This document shows positions 11,901-23,479 of a DNA stretch of 64,000 bases, in pieces. The notes under the pieces were generated by a model. That model was not told where the DNA came from. It saw nothing but the letters and a program-made list of their open reading frames with translations, and made no database searches. The stretch covers positions 10,738,501 to 10,802,500 of the forward strand of contig NC_091113.1 in NCBI RefSeq assembly GCF_024713975.1, written 5' to 3'. Source of the DNA: Paralichthys olivaceus. Lineage: Eukaryota > Chordata > Actinopteri > Pleuronectiformes > Paralichthyidae. Positions within the stretch are counted from its first letter, which is position 1. Each line of letters opens with the position of its first letter. The position numbers and the translations under genes were made by a program.

Positions 11901-13313
11901 CGGCTGAGCTTTGTGGAGACGAAGATGACTTTTGAGGGCAGCGAAGTGAGGATAACTCTTTCTGCATACTGAACACTGGTAAATCCCAACCTGATGTGAC
12001 CTTTTGTGGTTGATGAGGCTCCCAGAGTGCCGGTAGCTTTTACCACAGATTTGACACTTGAAGGGACGCTCATTAGAATCTACAGTGGAAGTCTCTTCGA
12101 ATTCAGTTGTATTGTCATTGTGTTGTGTGTGCGCCAGGACAGGATCAAGAATGCTTGCGTCTATGATTGGAGGTTCTCCCTGAGTGCTACTGGAAGATGG
12201 AGTTTGATTATTGGAGCAGTCTGAGTACACATGACCATTACTTGCTATTTGCTCCTGCGGTGGATCAAAACCTCCAAGATTATCTACTGATGATACTGAG
12301 GGAATATTATTTATAGGAGATGCATAAAAATTCGACTCAGGCGAAGCAATACTGTTGTCATATGATATATTGTGGTTCTCTGACATGGCATCTTGAAGGC
12401 CAAATGACATGGATGAAGAGTTATGCATTTGGATGTGTTCTTGGAACTCTTCATCACTGGGGAATAGTACCTGACACAAGTGGCAGAAATTTACTTGAGC
12501 GTCCTGGTTCTGAGGTGAAAACTGGGCGAGTGGTGTGCTGGTGAACGACCCACCCATGGAACCAGGGTCTGTCCCGCTTCTCGACTTGTGAGTTCTCTGG
12601 TGGCTGTAAAGAGCAGCCATGTTATTGAACAGTTTGAAACAGACCGTGCACTCAAACATTCCAACCTGGTGAGTCTTTTTATGGTTGGTCAGGCTTCGAT
12701 GATGAATATATGATTTGTCACACAAATCACATTTGAAAGGTCGATCTGCTGCATCATCAGAGGACTCTGCTTGTGCATTATAAATGTCCTCTGTCTTGTC
12801 CTCAAATGGGCTATTTTCTGTAGAAATTCCGACGCTAGCTAAATGCTCATTGGGATGATGTGGTCGATCATTTTCAATTGCATGACTATTTTCATGAGCA
12901 GGATATTCCGCATCCAACTTCCTGAATGACTGCTCTTTTACTCGCCTGGAGAGATGAACCTTCTCGTGTGTAGCCAGCTGTGATGCCAGACGAAAACCCT
13001 TCCCACACTGTACACAGGAGTACTTCTTCTGTGAAGTGTGGCTCCGGAGATGACTCTTCAAGGACAAGGCGTTGGAGTTTTCTTTGCCACATATGTTACA
13101 CTGAAAAGAGCCCACTTCATGAGTCTTTTTGTGATTAGCTAGGCTACCAGCATGCCTGTATCCACGTCCACATTCATCACATTTAAACTTGCGTTCTTCA
13201 TCTTCTTGAAGGTGAGCATCCATGTGTTCAAGCAGACTGGGCATATTGGGACATAACATGCCACATTGTTTGCAAGGAAATCCTGACGTCCTGCCAAGGT
13301 CTTGCGCTGCCAT
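8058..13313 (-). CDS. znf646: Zinc finger protein 646 (three coding exons, about 32 C2H2-type fingers)
   Basis: Putative nuclear DNA-binding protein of the C2H2 class. The coding exons are 13313-10705, 10500-9421 and 8946-8058, joined in phase 2 both times, giving 1,525 residues. Start: the ATG at 13313, reading MAAQDL. Human ZNF646 is of similar size (about 1,830 residues as I recall) and shows the same hallmark: fingers with the core YRHAGSLxNHK followed by a partner finger after a linker of type HKTGxFxC instead of TGEKP. I count eight such modules. About five fingers end in H-x-C rather than H-x3-H. No KRAB or SCAN domain is visible. It sits head to head with znf668, as in human 16p11.2, which supports the name. 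Direct targets are unknown to me. Confidence 0.83.
9421..10500 (-). CDS. znf646: znf646 coding exon 2 (fingers 16-24)
   Basis: Opens with an acceptor 'cccacag' and completes the Arg codon from exon 1. Encodes a finger, then a predicted helical segment (KIQELNNQIQALMQM, a possible short coiled coil), then two YRHAGSL modules and three atypical fingers ending H-x-C. Ends in phase 2 at GTGAGT. Confidence 0.85.
10705..13313 (-). CDS. znf646: znf646 coding exon 1 (fingers 1-15, acidic and Ser-rich spacers)
   Basis: Encodes residues 1-869. Fingers come in pairs separated by long acidic or serine/asparagine-rich spacers, including an EEEEEDDDGD stretch near 11370. Fingers 10 and 13 are degenerate: the last ligands read H-S-C. 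The exon ends inside an Arg codon after 'DIK' at the GTTGGT donor (10704 downward). Confidence 0.85.
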
Positions 13314-14786
13314 TACAAGCTATCAGTTGAATCACGTGTGCCAGACACAGGGTGTTGGAGTATGCAGGGAGGAAATGCATTAGATGCCTTTCTTGTCTGT
13401 TTATAGGGACTTTTCTTTGCAGTGAGGTCCAAGGAGTGTCCTGGGAGGAAAGAGTTTCTCCAGCAGTTGGGAACCAGTTCCAGACGATCAATAGTTGACT
13501 TTAGGAGAAGCAGGCAAATAAAGCTGTTGAGGACAAAAGACAAGACAATTAGAGTGGTGGTTAATACAGAAACAAAAATAGAATTCTGTGTTGTGCAGGT
13601 CACGTATACGCTCACAGTTTCTCTAAATTATTGTAGTTTTTCTCCAATAGTCCCTCTACAATACAAACTTATAATCCACATAATACACATGTAGTTGTTA
13701 AGGATCATCAATAATCTAAACACTTATTTTACTTATTACTGATCCATGATTCAAACATTTCAAAAGTAAAAATAACAAAATGTTGGTCTAACCAGCAGGT
13801 AACCAGAAGTAAAGGATTAATTAAGCTGAATGCACTTAGCTGGAAACTGAGGTGTTTCGTTACATCTCTGCACCAGCATGCTAACTGAACTACCGCTAGC
13901 TATGTCAATAAACCGGGAGACCAACGCCTCTCTCTTCGGATTCATTGCACCTACGAACATTCACAGTATCCGACATCACAAACAAAAGCGGAACGAACAC
14001 ACTCGTACACGTGAGGTTTGAAGAAACAGCCAACAAGTGAATCGCTGTTAAATTGATATCGCGGGGCAGTGAGCTAGCTAACGTTAGCGCGCCACCAGCT
14101 AGCACCACCATCGCGGCTAGCTAAACAAACATTGCACCAAAAAGCCTGGAAGTGGTTTCAAATGCGGAAACGCGACTTAAGCGAGCGCGGCGGATTGAAT
14201 ACCTGCAGCAGCGGCGATTCAACACGAACCTCCGAACATGTCCTTTCATTCATTACTATAAAATACATTATTTTATGCAAAGGGAACCCCCCTTCCCCCC
14301 CGATTGTCTTTTTTTCCGTCCATCCCCTGTTCCCACATTGCTCTTGTTGCTAGGAAACAGGAAATGTGCAGCAGTGAAATCCTTCCCTCTGAAGAGAAAC
14401 TCAGTAGGTGAGCTAAAAGTTGTCGTGAAACAAAATGCGGCGAGCTCAGCGATAAACCAACAACACAGCGAACACTTCACACAAATAAAAACACGTGTCC
14501 ATCTTATTATCACGCCTCGGCTTTCCGTATACATACCAAAATCACGTTGGCTCCCCGGGATTAGCCCTCGTAGCTAACTCCGCCATTGACTTGCAAGCCT
14601 GGGGAATGATCCTGGCTCCAGCTCAGATCGCATGTTTACACGGCAGCTAACGTGCTAACTCAATCAGAACTGTCGTGGTTTTACCCTGTGCTCCTAATGA
14701 TTGTGTGCTGAGTCTTACATTAGCACATTTTACCATCACACGCATTAAAATGCTGCACACTTGTCCGACCGAGGGCTTTCGTCATC
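13314..14786. promoter_or_regulatory. Shared divergent promoter region of znf646 and znf668
   Basis: The two zinc-finger genes point away from each other here. The part around 13900-15150 contains more CpG than its flanks, and repeated GCTAGC/TTAGC-type motifs. No TATA box in a convincing place was seen. A 5' untranslated exon of znf646 probably lies within 13314-13520. Exact start sites cannot be read from the sequence. Confidence 0.5.
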
Positions 14787-14905
14787 ATGGTCCTAGAGCC
14801 GGCCCCCATCCCGCAGCCAGTCACCGTGTCTCTGCGTAAATACACCCGAGCACCAGACATTTTTTCTCCAGGCATCACCCACCAGCCATTAATGTCCCGA
14901 TTCAG
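14787..14905 (+). other. znf668: Likely 5' UTR exon of znf668 with upstream ATG
   Basis: A consensus donor CAG|gtaag follows 14905, and the matching acceptor 'tcttggcag' precedes 15470. The exon begins somewhere upstream of 14787. From the ATG at 14787 a frame stays open through the donor. After splicing it continues out of frame over the main start and stops at 15540-15542. The stretch is therefore treated as leader with an upstream reading frame, not as coding for the zinc-finger protein. Confidence 0.55.
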
Positions 14906-15469
14906 GTAAGAAACGCCGCCGTGTCTATCACGCCCGCACGATGCTAAAAGCAGCTATTGTTAGCGAAATCCACCCCGGGTAACGATGATGACACTGTCGG
15001 TGCAAGCGGTCCTAAAGCCAGCCATTTTGAGTTAGTTAAAAAAAATGCGTAGCAGTCAAGCTAGCGGAGAGGTATACGTACAGATCGTGTCCGGTCGTTA
15101 GCACCATCGCAGGGTCTTGTGGTGTTCGAGCCTCGTCTCCGCTCGTCCTCATGTCCGTCATTCATACACACCGATCTGAGTCATTGCAACTTCCCCTGGC
15201 ATCAAAGCGGTTAGCTTATTGTCCCTGAGGTCCTAATGCCAGCCATTTTGTGATTGAATGCACACCCACATATTTCTGCTATTATGTGATCAGACACATT
15301 TCCTCCTTGTCCCTCTTCAGCCACAGTCACTGACTATTTGTCCAGATCATTCATGTCTTGTAGAGATTTGACCTGATGCCCGTGGAGCAAATCTACAATC
15401 TCATTCTGCTCAAATGATGTTTATTTACATGATTATTACAAAGTCTTTTTTTATGTCATCTCTTGGCAG
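14906..15469 (+). other. znf668: First intron of znf668
   Basis: Bounded by GTAAG at 14906 and AG at 15468-15469. It continues the CpG-richer promoter zone in its first 250 bases. No other feature was seen. Confidence 0.55.
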
Positions 15470-15477
15470 ATGTAAAG

Positions 15478-17454
15478 ATGGCCTCTCCTCAGCCTGGCAG
15501 CCCACCTCTTGCAGAGCAATACACTCCCCCTTCGCAGGATGAAGAGAGCCAGCCAGAGGAAGAGCTGCCGAGGGATCGGCCTGCGAAGAAACGTGGCAGA
15601 GGCAGGCCTCCAAAAGCCAAGGCTTCCTTCAAATGCTCCGCATGCACAGAGGCGTTCAGGAGTCTGTCAGCTCTGCGCAGCCACAAGCTTTCAGCGCACG
15701 TGAAGGATCGCCAGCAGCAGCCGCACACATGCTCTCAGTGCACCAAAACATTCTCGAGCAAGGCTCAGCTCTCAAAGCACGAGCGCACTCACTCGGCCCA
15801 GCGGCCCTTTCAGTGTCCTGACTGTCACAAAGCTTACAAGACCCCCACAGAGCTACGCAACCATAGCCGCTCTCACACCGGGGAGAAACCTTTCATATGC
15901 ACAGAGTGTGGTAAGGCCTTCATGCAGGCTATATGCCTGAGGATCCACATGACACAGCACAGCGGCGAGCGTCCCTACTCGTGCCGTCAGTGCTCTAAGA
16001 GCTACCCCACCCTGTCTAAACTGAAGGTGCACATGCGCTCTCACACAGGAGAAAAGCCATACTTCTGTGCCGAGTGCGGCAAAAGTTTTGCCGATCCCTC
16101 TGTTTTCCGAAAGCACAGGAGGAACCATCAGGGCCATCGGCCGTATGCCTGTAAAGAGTGTGGGAAAACATACACAGAGCTGAAGGACCTGAAAAACCAT
16201 GAGCGCTCCCACACTGGAGAAAAGCCGTATCTGTGCTCAGACTGTGGCAAAGCCTTCTCTCGCTCCTCCTCTCTGGCTTGCCATCAGCGCATTCACTCTC
16301 AGAATAAACCCTATCAGTGTGAGCAGTGTGGCAAAGGCTTCACCCAGCTGTCCTCCTACCAGTCTCACCTCCGCACTCACTCCGGTGAGAAGCCCTTCCT
16401 CTGTCCACAGTGCGGCAAGATGTTTTCCGACCCATCTAGTTTCCGTCGTCACCAGCGAGCCCACTTGGGTTTCAAGCCCTACCCCTGCGATAAGTGTTCC
16501 AAGAGGTTCAGGCAGCCAGCTGATCTGGCCGTGCACGAACGTGTCCACTCTGGAGAGCGACCTTACAAATGCCAGAGCTGTGACAAGGCCTTCGTGGCAT
16601 CCTGGGACCTGCGGCGTCACATGCTTGTCCACACAGGACTCAGGCCCTTTTCTTGCACAGAGTGTGACAAGTCATTCGCTGAGCGCTCCAGTCTCAACAA
16701 GCACCGGCGTGTGCACTCTGGAGAGAGGCCTTTCAAATGTGAGGAGTGTCTGAAGTCATTTGTTGTATCCTCAAGTCTTCGCAAACACGAGAGAACTCAC
16801 CTAGCTGAGCAGTCCGAACAGCAGCAGCAGCAGCAGCAGCAGGAGACGGAGGCAGGATCAGCTTCAGGCTTCACTCCCCACACGACTCTCCCTCAGTTCT
16901 CCTGTACACATTGTGATGCTACATTTGGAACCTGGGATGAAGTTCAGGCGCATGAAAATCTTCACTCCATCGACTCCGCTCCCCCGAATGTTACCAAAAT
17001 TGTGCCACTGGGCTCACACGTCTGTGAAACCTGCCAGGCAGAGTTTGCACAGCTGGCGGATTTACAGGAGCACGAGAAGCAGCATCCCAAGCCGAGGCCT
17101 CATGTCTGCAACAGCTGCGGCAAAGGCTTCCTCAACAAATCTGGACTGCGTAAACACCAGAAGATCCACTCCACCAACAAACCCCACAGCTGCCCCCACT
17201 GCGGCAAAGCCTTTCTGTTTGCCGCCTACCTTCGCAAGCACTTACGGACTCACGCAGACGCTGCCCCGGCCTCCCAACAGCTCACTGACTTGAACATTAT
17301 CCACACGGACCCACTCCCCTCTCCTCCTCCCCCCAGTGAGGTTACCCCCTCCACTGTCGAACCCGGCGCCATATCCCTGACGGTCCCAGTGACTGTACCT
17401 GTGACTGCTTTTCAGACTCTGCCCGAGTACTTGGTGAAAGAAGAGGGACTGTAA
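15478..17454 (+). CDS. znf668: Zinc finger protein 668 (18 C2H2 fingers, single coding exon)
   Basis: C2H2 zinc-finger nuclear protein; mammalian ZNF668 is a putative tumour suppressor linked to p53 stability and DNA repair. The chosen start is the ATG at 15478 ([10 protein letters not shown]), eight bases after the splice acceptor; a TTG-initiated longer frame was rejected. It has 658 residues against about 619 in human. Order: acidic/proline N terminus; an AT-hook-like basic motif ([12 protein letters not shown], residues about 40-51); fingers 1-14 in tandem, most with TGEKP-type linkers; a polyglutamine run of eight; fingers 15-18; a Pro/Val/Thr-rich tail. The gene is divergent from znf646. 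The name rests on finger architecture plus this neighbour; alternative: another long tandem C2H2 protein. Confidence 0.75.
   Translation: MASPQPGSPPLAEQYTPPSQDEESQPEEELPRDRPAKKRGRGRPPKAKASFKCSACTEAFRSLSALRSHKLSAHVKDRQQQPHTCSQCTKTFSSKAQLSKHERTHSAQRPFQCPDCHKAYKTPTELRNHSRSHTGEKPFICTECGKAFMQAICLRIHMTQHSGERPYSCRQCSKSYPTLSKLKVHMRSHTGEKPYFCAECGKSFADPSVFRKHRRNHQGHRPYACKECGKTYTELKDLKNHERSHTGEKPYLCSDCGKAFSRSSSLACHQRIHSQNKPYQCEQCGKGFTQLSSYQSHLRTHSGEKPFLCPQCGKMFSDPSSFRRHQRAHLGFKPYPCDKCSKRFRQPADLAVHERVHSGERPYKCQSCDKAFVASWDLRRHMLVHTGLRPFSCTECDKSFAERSSLNKHRRVHSGERPFKCEECLKSFVVSSSLRKHERTHLAEQSEQQQQQQQQETEAGSASGFTPHTTLPQFSCTHCDATFGTWDEVQAHENLHSIDSAPPNVTKIVPLGSHVCETCQAEFAQLADLQEHEKQHPKPRPHVCNSCGKGFLNKSGLRKHQKIHSTNKPHSCPHCGKAFLFAAYLRKHLRTHADAAPASQQLTDLNIIHTDPLPSPPPPSEVTPSTVEPGAISLTVPVTVPVTAFQTLPEYLVKEEGL
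16819..16842 (+). repeat. znf668: (CAG)8 polyglutamine-coding repeat in znf668
   Basis: Eight CAG codons in a row between finger 14 and finger 15. A pure CAG run is prone to length change, so the glutamine number may vary among individuals. Confidence 0.95.
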
Positions 17455-19096
17455 GCTTTTTTTCCCTGTTTCAGACTTTGGGTTCCACAAACATTTAGAC
17501 CCTTAATCTTTTGTGACGTTGGGTCTTATTTTGAAAAAAAAGAAAAAAGTATTGTTTTTCAAAATAACCTTTAAAAAAAAGTCAAAATAGGTTCTGCTAC
17601 ATTTCATTACACTGCTCTGTCACTGTTTTGTATTGCCATGATATTTGTTACATATGATGTTCATATTTTAAAATATACTCGCTACTATAATTAGCCGATA
17701 ATGTACCTGTCTTGTATGTTGTAATCTCATAAAAAAGTGTTGCGAACATACAGTAAATGCTGATTGCCATACAATGTTGTGATTTCTGGTAAACATCTTT
17801 TTATAATACATTTTAATTATAGCATCTCTGAAATTCTTAACATTCTGTATATTTACATCTTATTAACATAATTTCTTTCACTGTATAAGATATTTGTAAT
17901 CACTGTCATCTGATATTATATTAATTGTCAAGTAAAAAAAAGAAGAGTGGAATTCCTGAATATTAAATCAGTAGAATTCAATTTTTATACCAATAAAAAT
18001 GTGTCATGTGCAAAAACTAGTTATATTTATTGTTTCTTTACATGCAACTGTTGCCCATGAAATAAAGTGAGACTGGCTCAGCACATGTCTGGAGGGAAAG
18101 TGTAACACATATATTGATGACAATAACATTTCTTGCACCCAAAAGTACATAATGCAAAGTAAGTGTGGCATCTCTCCATTAGCCCGCTGCAACTTTTGAA
18201 GGTAAGTTCTCATCTCTCACACTTTATTCCCATTAATTTCAATCCATACACATGGTGTATCTGTATCTGTGCGAATGAGAACAAGTGCAGGTAAAGCTTT
18301 AGTGAGTGTGTGTGCTGCAACCTATTATTCAGACAAGAGAAAGGAAAAACGAATGTGACTGAAACAATATATTTTTCTCAGCTGAAATAAACTTTAAATT
18401 CAAAACTGAAATTTCTGCCACGAAGAAAATATCTATCATGGTATATAAACACAGCTGAAAGTGAAATGATTAGTCAAATATATGTAGAATGGTGGAAAAA
18501 GTATTTGGAAGTGAAATCACCAATATCACAAAATGAAAAAAAAAAAGCTAATAAAGGTCCTGCTAATCCTACTTCAGTAAAAGTATCAAAATGTTGCCAG
18601 GAAGACCAACTTAATATATTTAAGGTAAAATGCCTTCTGCAGAAAACTGTAATATTGTACACAAATACACAGCCATGGATTATGCATTAACGTGTAAACA
18701 GAATTTTGCTGCTGCAGCCTTTCGAGGTGGAGCTATTTTTAATTACTTTATACTGTAATGTAGTTGAATCCAGTTTAAAGGGTCATGAGATAAAATTAAT
18801 TATGAGATGATTAACAAAGCAGGAAAGAGTAAAATCTGTAGACTATAATATTATTTTTCTTACATATTTAAAAAATATATTTTCTTTTTTCTGAAACTGT
18901 CTGAAACTCAACTCCTGACAAGATGGAGAGTGGAAAGTGGAAAGTACAAGTACCTCAAAAATGTGATCAAGTACCATCCTTGAGCAAATTGCTTACATTA
19001 CACCACTGTATGAATAGGATCACAATTTAAGCAGAAGTGTTTTTCTTTGTTCCAACCTTTCCACTTTAAGATTACAAACAAGAGCCAGTGGTGACT
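17455..19096 (+). other. znf668 3' UTR and spacer to the connexin gene
   Basis: AT-rich, no coding frame. A polyadenylation signal AATAAA lies at 17992-17997, about 540 bases after the znf668 stop. An acceptor-like 'ccactttaag' just before 19072 suggests the connexin has an upstream untranslated exon, which could not be placed. Confidence 0.55.
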
Positions 19097-19807
19097 ATGG
19101 CAGCGTTAGTAACAGGCCTCATCCCCATCCTGCGGACAGCAGTGGACGCCACCACCACATACACGGGCCGCGCTGTGTGGTTCGGCTTCCTGTGCATCCG
19201 CGTGGTGATCCTCTTCCTGGCCGAGCTGCCCTTCCACAAACTGGACTTGGACTTTGCCTGCAACGGCACCGGGGAAAGCATCTGCATCAAAGCCTGCTTC
19301 AACAGACATTTCCACAAACCCATGATGGTGGCCTGGAACTTCATGTTTGTCCTGACCATCTTCTCCGTGATGCTCATGGAGCTGTTCACCTCTCACCTGC
19401 GCTCCCGGGCCCAGAAGAGGAGCTGCCAGGTGAAGGCAGACATGGAGCTGCAGGGCCAGGGAACAGAGGTGGCTCAGGTTGCGTCCAAAGACACCAAAGG
19501 GCAGATTGTGATTGATCTCCATAGAGACAGAGGCACAGTGGGCTTCTACCTGTTCAGCATCACTCTGCGTATTCTGATTGAATCCTGGTTCCTCTATGTT
19601 CTGTTGTTTTGGAACCTGCCGGCTCTGGATAATGGTCCATTCAATTGTTCCACAGACATTTGCTCTGATTTACGTGTTTGTGTTGTGAGGGCCGCACCAG
19701 AAAAACGCATGTCCATCTATGCTTTGGCTTCTATTTCAGGCATGATTGTTGTTTGTTCGTTATTATTTTGTGTCTATTCCATTGTTCACTATCTTTGCCA
19801 CTTTTAA
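19097..19807 (+). CDS. Divergent connexin (gap junction channel protein), intronless coding region
   Basis: Forms intercellular channels or hemichannels in the plasma membrane. It has 236 residues (about 27 kDa) from the ATG at 19097; upstream GTG codons were not used. Four membrane segments at about 24-44, 76-97, 148-172 and 208-230. Extracellular loop 1 has C55, C63, C67 (C-x7-C-x3-C); most connexins have C-x6-C-x3-C. Loop 2 has C184, C189, C195 (C-x4-C-x5-C, the usual spacing) and the PEK element before the fourth helix. The C-terminal tail is almost absent: the protein ends a few residues after the last helix. A single coding exon is usual for connexins. I cannot assign the orthologue. 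Confidence 0.8.
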   Translation: MAALVTGLIPILRTAVDATTTYTGRAVWFGFLCIRVVILFLAELPFHKLDLDFACNGTGESICIKACFNRHFHKPMMVAWNFMFVLTIFSVMLMELFTSHLRSRAQKRSCQVKADMELQGQGTEVAQVASKDTKGQIVIDLHRDRGTVGFYLFSITLRILIESWFLYVLLFWNLPALDNGPFNCSTDICSDLRVCVVRAAPEKRMSIYALASISGMIVVCSLLFCVYSIVHYLCHF

Positions 19808-21047
19808 ATACGGACGCAGCATTGTCCTCTGTAATATTATGATTTATACCAGGAGGGAAGGGGAGCTGCAGACATCAACAACAATTCTCTGTCTTCAATT
19901 TATTATTGACTAAGATTTCATCTCCCACATCAAGTCAACACCAGCCACAATATCCTAAATATAGCAAGAATCAATGGATACATATCTTATTAAGATCTTT
20001 AAAAACATACTTACACTTTCAATTAATTTCAGGGGGAAATACAACGTTAAACAAGTTCTCAGATTTCTGCTTTGGCTTCCAATGACTCAAAGAAATTGAC
20101 TTCCAAATATTCTTACTGGCTCCAGCCTCATCTTGACCCTTAAAGCATAAGCAGTACAGACGGTGGATGAATGTTCCTACTATTAATTAGTTAATGGTTT
20201 ATGGATGAAGGAAAACACTTGCTTCCACAAAATGAACCCTTCAGACCTCTCAGCTCATGTTCCTGTAGAATTAAAATAAAACATGATAATGCTGCGTTCA
20301 CTTGCAATGAAGAATGATGTTCCCCAAACAACTTATAGATTGTTTTGTTCACCTCAGCTTTTAATTGCTGGTATTCATTTCTCTCTGACTCTTAAGCTGA
20401 CTGTGACATTGTATGAATTTAAAGTTTTTTAAGGACCTCGCACTTCTTAGTCCTTTAGCTCTGTTCTTATGATGTGTTTTCATGTAAAGCACTTTGATGA
20501 ACCTCTGTGTCATGATATGTGCTTCATAAATAAACTTGCCTTGCCTCTTAATGATGCTCAGCTGCTCTTATGTTATCAAGTTCTGTTGCATGATCAAATT
20601 TGGTGGAAATAAATCACATTCATTACTACACAATTAAAATAATCATCACAATCAGTCGATCAGCACAACATATATCTTGGCTGTTGCGTTGGGGGTTGTG
20701 AGATGTATTTTGCTGAAACCAAAGGAACACGGTGTGAGCTGCATAATGTGTTTGTGAGTCAGGGTTTTTTTTTGACAACACAAAAGCTCAAACTGCCACT
20801 AGGAAGGTGTCAAATACACTGTGCACTGCCTCAGCACTTTGTGTGTGCAACTGGAACAGGAAATATAAGAAATCTTACACACAAATAAATGTATTGACAC
20901 AGATGAGCATGTTTTCAGCTGATATACAGTGATACATTTACAATATTTAAAGGATATTTATACAGCCAGATTAAGTCAAACAGCAGTTTTATTTATCCCT
21001 GTCACTCATGACCTAAGTTGCCTCCAACAAGATAAAAGGGGGAGTAA
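19808..21047. other. Connexin 3' region and spacer
   Basis: AT-rich, no supported gene. An AATAAA lies at 20529-20534 inside text that looks like the tail of a dispersed teleost repeat, so it may not be the genuine connexin signal. On the minus strand, AATAAA at 20988-20993 lies 55 bases beyond the stop of the Sec23/24-like gene and is its probable polyadenylation signal. Confidence 0.5.
20470..20560 (+). repeat. 3' tail of a dispersed teleost repeat
   Basis: The run 'catgtaaagcactttgatga' followed by 'ttcataaataaacttgcctt' matches a repeat tail that I know from many fish genomes (type 'gtaaagcactttga ... ataaataaacttgccttg'). The family name was not assigned. Confidence 0.55.
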
Positions 21048-23479
21048 CTATAGTTTAACTTTGTTCTTCAGTGAGATGGACTTCCTGTTGCTGTGCTTCA
21101 TGGTGTAGAGCAGCGCTGCTCCAGCGTCTGTTAGAGACTGCTGGCAGGAGAAGAATTGAACAAATATCAGAAAGAAGATTACGCAAAATGGGCAATGCAG
21201 TATTTTAGTACTACAGAGTGTAAGGACAGTAAATGGAAATAAGAACATTTTGTTACCTGTGAGTCAGAGATGACCGATTGTCTCTGGGGGGGGAAATAAG
21301 CATTTAATTTTGGTGGTTTTGATTAATGTGAGGTACTGAATCAAATAAATGTGCAGTAGAAACTCACCCGTGTGAAGTTATGAATGTTGTTGTATATTGG
21401 CTCCATGGTTTTAATCCATTCTTGGTAAGTCTGTTGGTCCTGGGCACTGTGATTATATTCACTGCAAACACAGACAGCACATGAGCTGCACAGCCTGGAA
21501 TACACTGTACATCTACTAAAAAATGACCTTCATTTCTTATATATTTATTAAATTGCATATTTTTTGTTATATAATAATTGCTTTTAAGTGAACATTATCT
21601 TTCTGCCCAGTCTTCTGTTTTGTTAGGCACCAAACCCCAAAGAAGATTCTTTGAATGTTGAAAACCTACTTGGTTCTGATTCTGATTTAAAAGGATGAAA
21701 AAAATCATATCTGCTTGAGGTTGTTTTCTGGAAACATTTGATGCAGGAAAAACTCATCACAGAATAAAGAATAACAATAGTGCTTCAGATGAATTTCTAC
21801 ATTTCTACTGTGCAACTACACCAACTGCTAAGTTTCATCTTCAAATGCAAGAATAATTATAGTTTTTCTCATGTTGTTTAATGAAAAGTGATTTTACACT
21901 CACCCCTTTTTAAACCTACTCAATAAGATTTTTCTGTTTATTTTTTTAACTCTTATATTTTAAATCTTTACGTGTCCATGGATATAGAATCAACCCTCAT
22001 TTAAATCCAGTTGTCAGATTTCACCATCATTTATCTGCTCGCACATTATCGCCCCTCTGTAACTCACATCGCTCTCTCTATCAGCTTCCTCTGCAGCTCC
22101 CCTTCCCTCCTGGCGTCCTGGAAGCGGCCTCTGACAGCCAGAGCGGCGCTGGCCTGTGATGAGTTGAGCTGAATGATGGCCAGAGACAGAGAGGACAGGG
22201 CCGCCGAGCTGAGAAGGACGGTCATACTTTCATCATGAGGGTGCATCTCAGCATTTACAGCTTGAGCCTTGAAATTGTATCACAGCACAAACACACACAT
22301 GGGGCTGCTTTGTAGCTGCGAGGACAATGATGCTTAGATTTTAATTCTGGATATGACGCAGGCAGACTGGGTTGAGAGGTTAAATTACTGTGGGACTCAA
22401 CATTAGAATTGATGAGGAATATGAATTACACATTTCTGCATGATGAGAAGGCCCCAGTATCTCAGCAACAGACACTCTCATTGGATTTTCCAAAGCTGTT
22501 TTGCCTAAAGGTTCTCTGAGATTGTCGTAAAATAATACATCTAATCAACTGCAGTCCCGAGGGAGGCTTGTTGATGGGAGGTATCAAAAGATAAAGACTT
22601 TAAACTCCCAACGCCTCAAGAATGCAGATAGCTGAGTGCAACAGTGGTGTGTGTTTGTAAGTGCGAGTGAGGGAAGCGCCGTGGTTATGGAAACAACATG
22701 ATCACCTGTCATCAGTGACATCTCGGTTTGCAGTTATCACCCTGAGCATCGTCTGTCCGTTCCTCTGTCGGTAATTGATCAGCAGCTGGATGGACACACA
22801 GCTTCCAGGGGCTGGAGCCGACGCTGAGCAGAAGCAAACAGAACACAGATATCAGTCCAGAGGGTTCAAAGTTTTTAGGACTCCATGCCTGAGAAAGCCA
22901 TTTGCTGGAGACGTGTTTTCTGTCTATCTTTCCGTCCCATCTTTTTGAACATTATAACTCAAGACCACATGGAGAGAAGTTCTATTTTTGCTGCAAGTGT
23001 TTGGTTCGACTCAAGGATGAATTCAATAGATTTTGGTTATCAAAGTTTAAAAGTCAGGGTCATTGATCTTCATTAATAGAATTTGTCTTTTTCTTTTTAG
23101 AGAAATAATAAGTTGTTACATGTGCATCCAAATTCCTCTCTGACCAGATTTCTTCTGTTATTCGTTATAGCAGCTTTTTTAGTTTTTGTTTGTCAGAGAC
23201 TCTGGCTCCCTTACAGTGTTGCAACAGCAATCAGCATTCTGCAAGACCTGGCAGCACAAACATCACAACACGACCTGTGACAATACTGAGCAAAGCACTA
23301 GATCTGCACTAAGAAAATAAATAAAAATACAGACAGTCAAGTGGTGACAGCATTTTTTTCTCTCACCTTCGGTGTCGAGTTCATTGACTCCAAACTGGAA
23401 GGTGATCTCTGTGTCCGGGGCCACATTCCCTACCTCTCTTGTCACTTTGTGTCCTGACTCCTTTTCTCCTCTCATTCGT
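21048..23479 (-). CDS. Sec23/24-like gene: exons 15-20, beta-sandwich and helical part, C terminus
   Basis: Exons 23479-23367, 22823-22706, 22226-22068, 21461-21368, 21283-21257 (27 nt) and 21140-21048. Beta-strand-like runs TEITFQFGVNEL and SIQLLINYRQRNGQTMLRVI are followed by helical sequence SSLSLAIIQLNSSQASAAL and a basic end SLKNKVKL. The acceptor of the 22226 exon has a poor pyrimidine tract and was chosen on phase and family continuity (DDS-MTVLLSS). The C-terminal gelsolin-like domain of Sec23 is missing. Confidence 0.7.
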
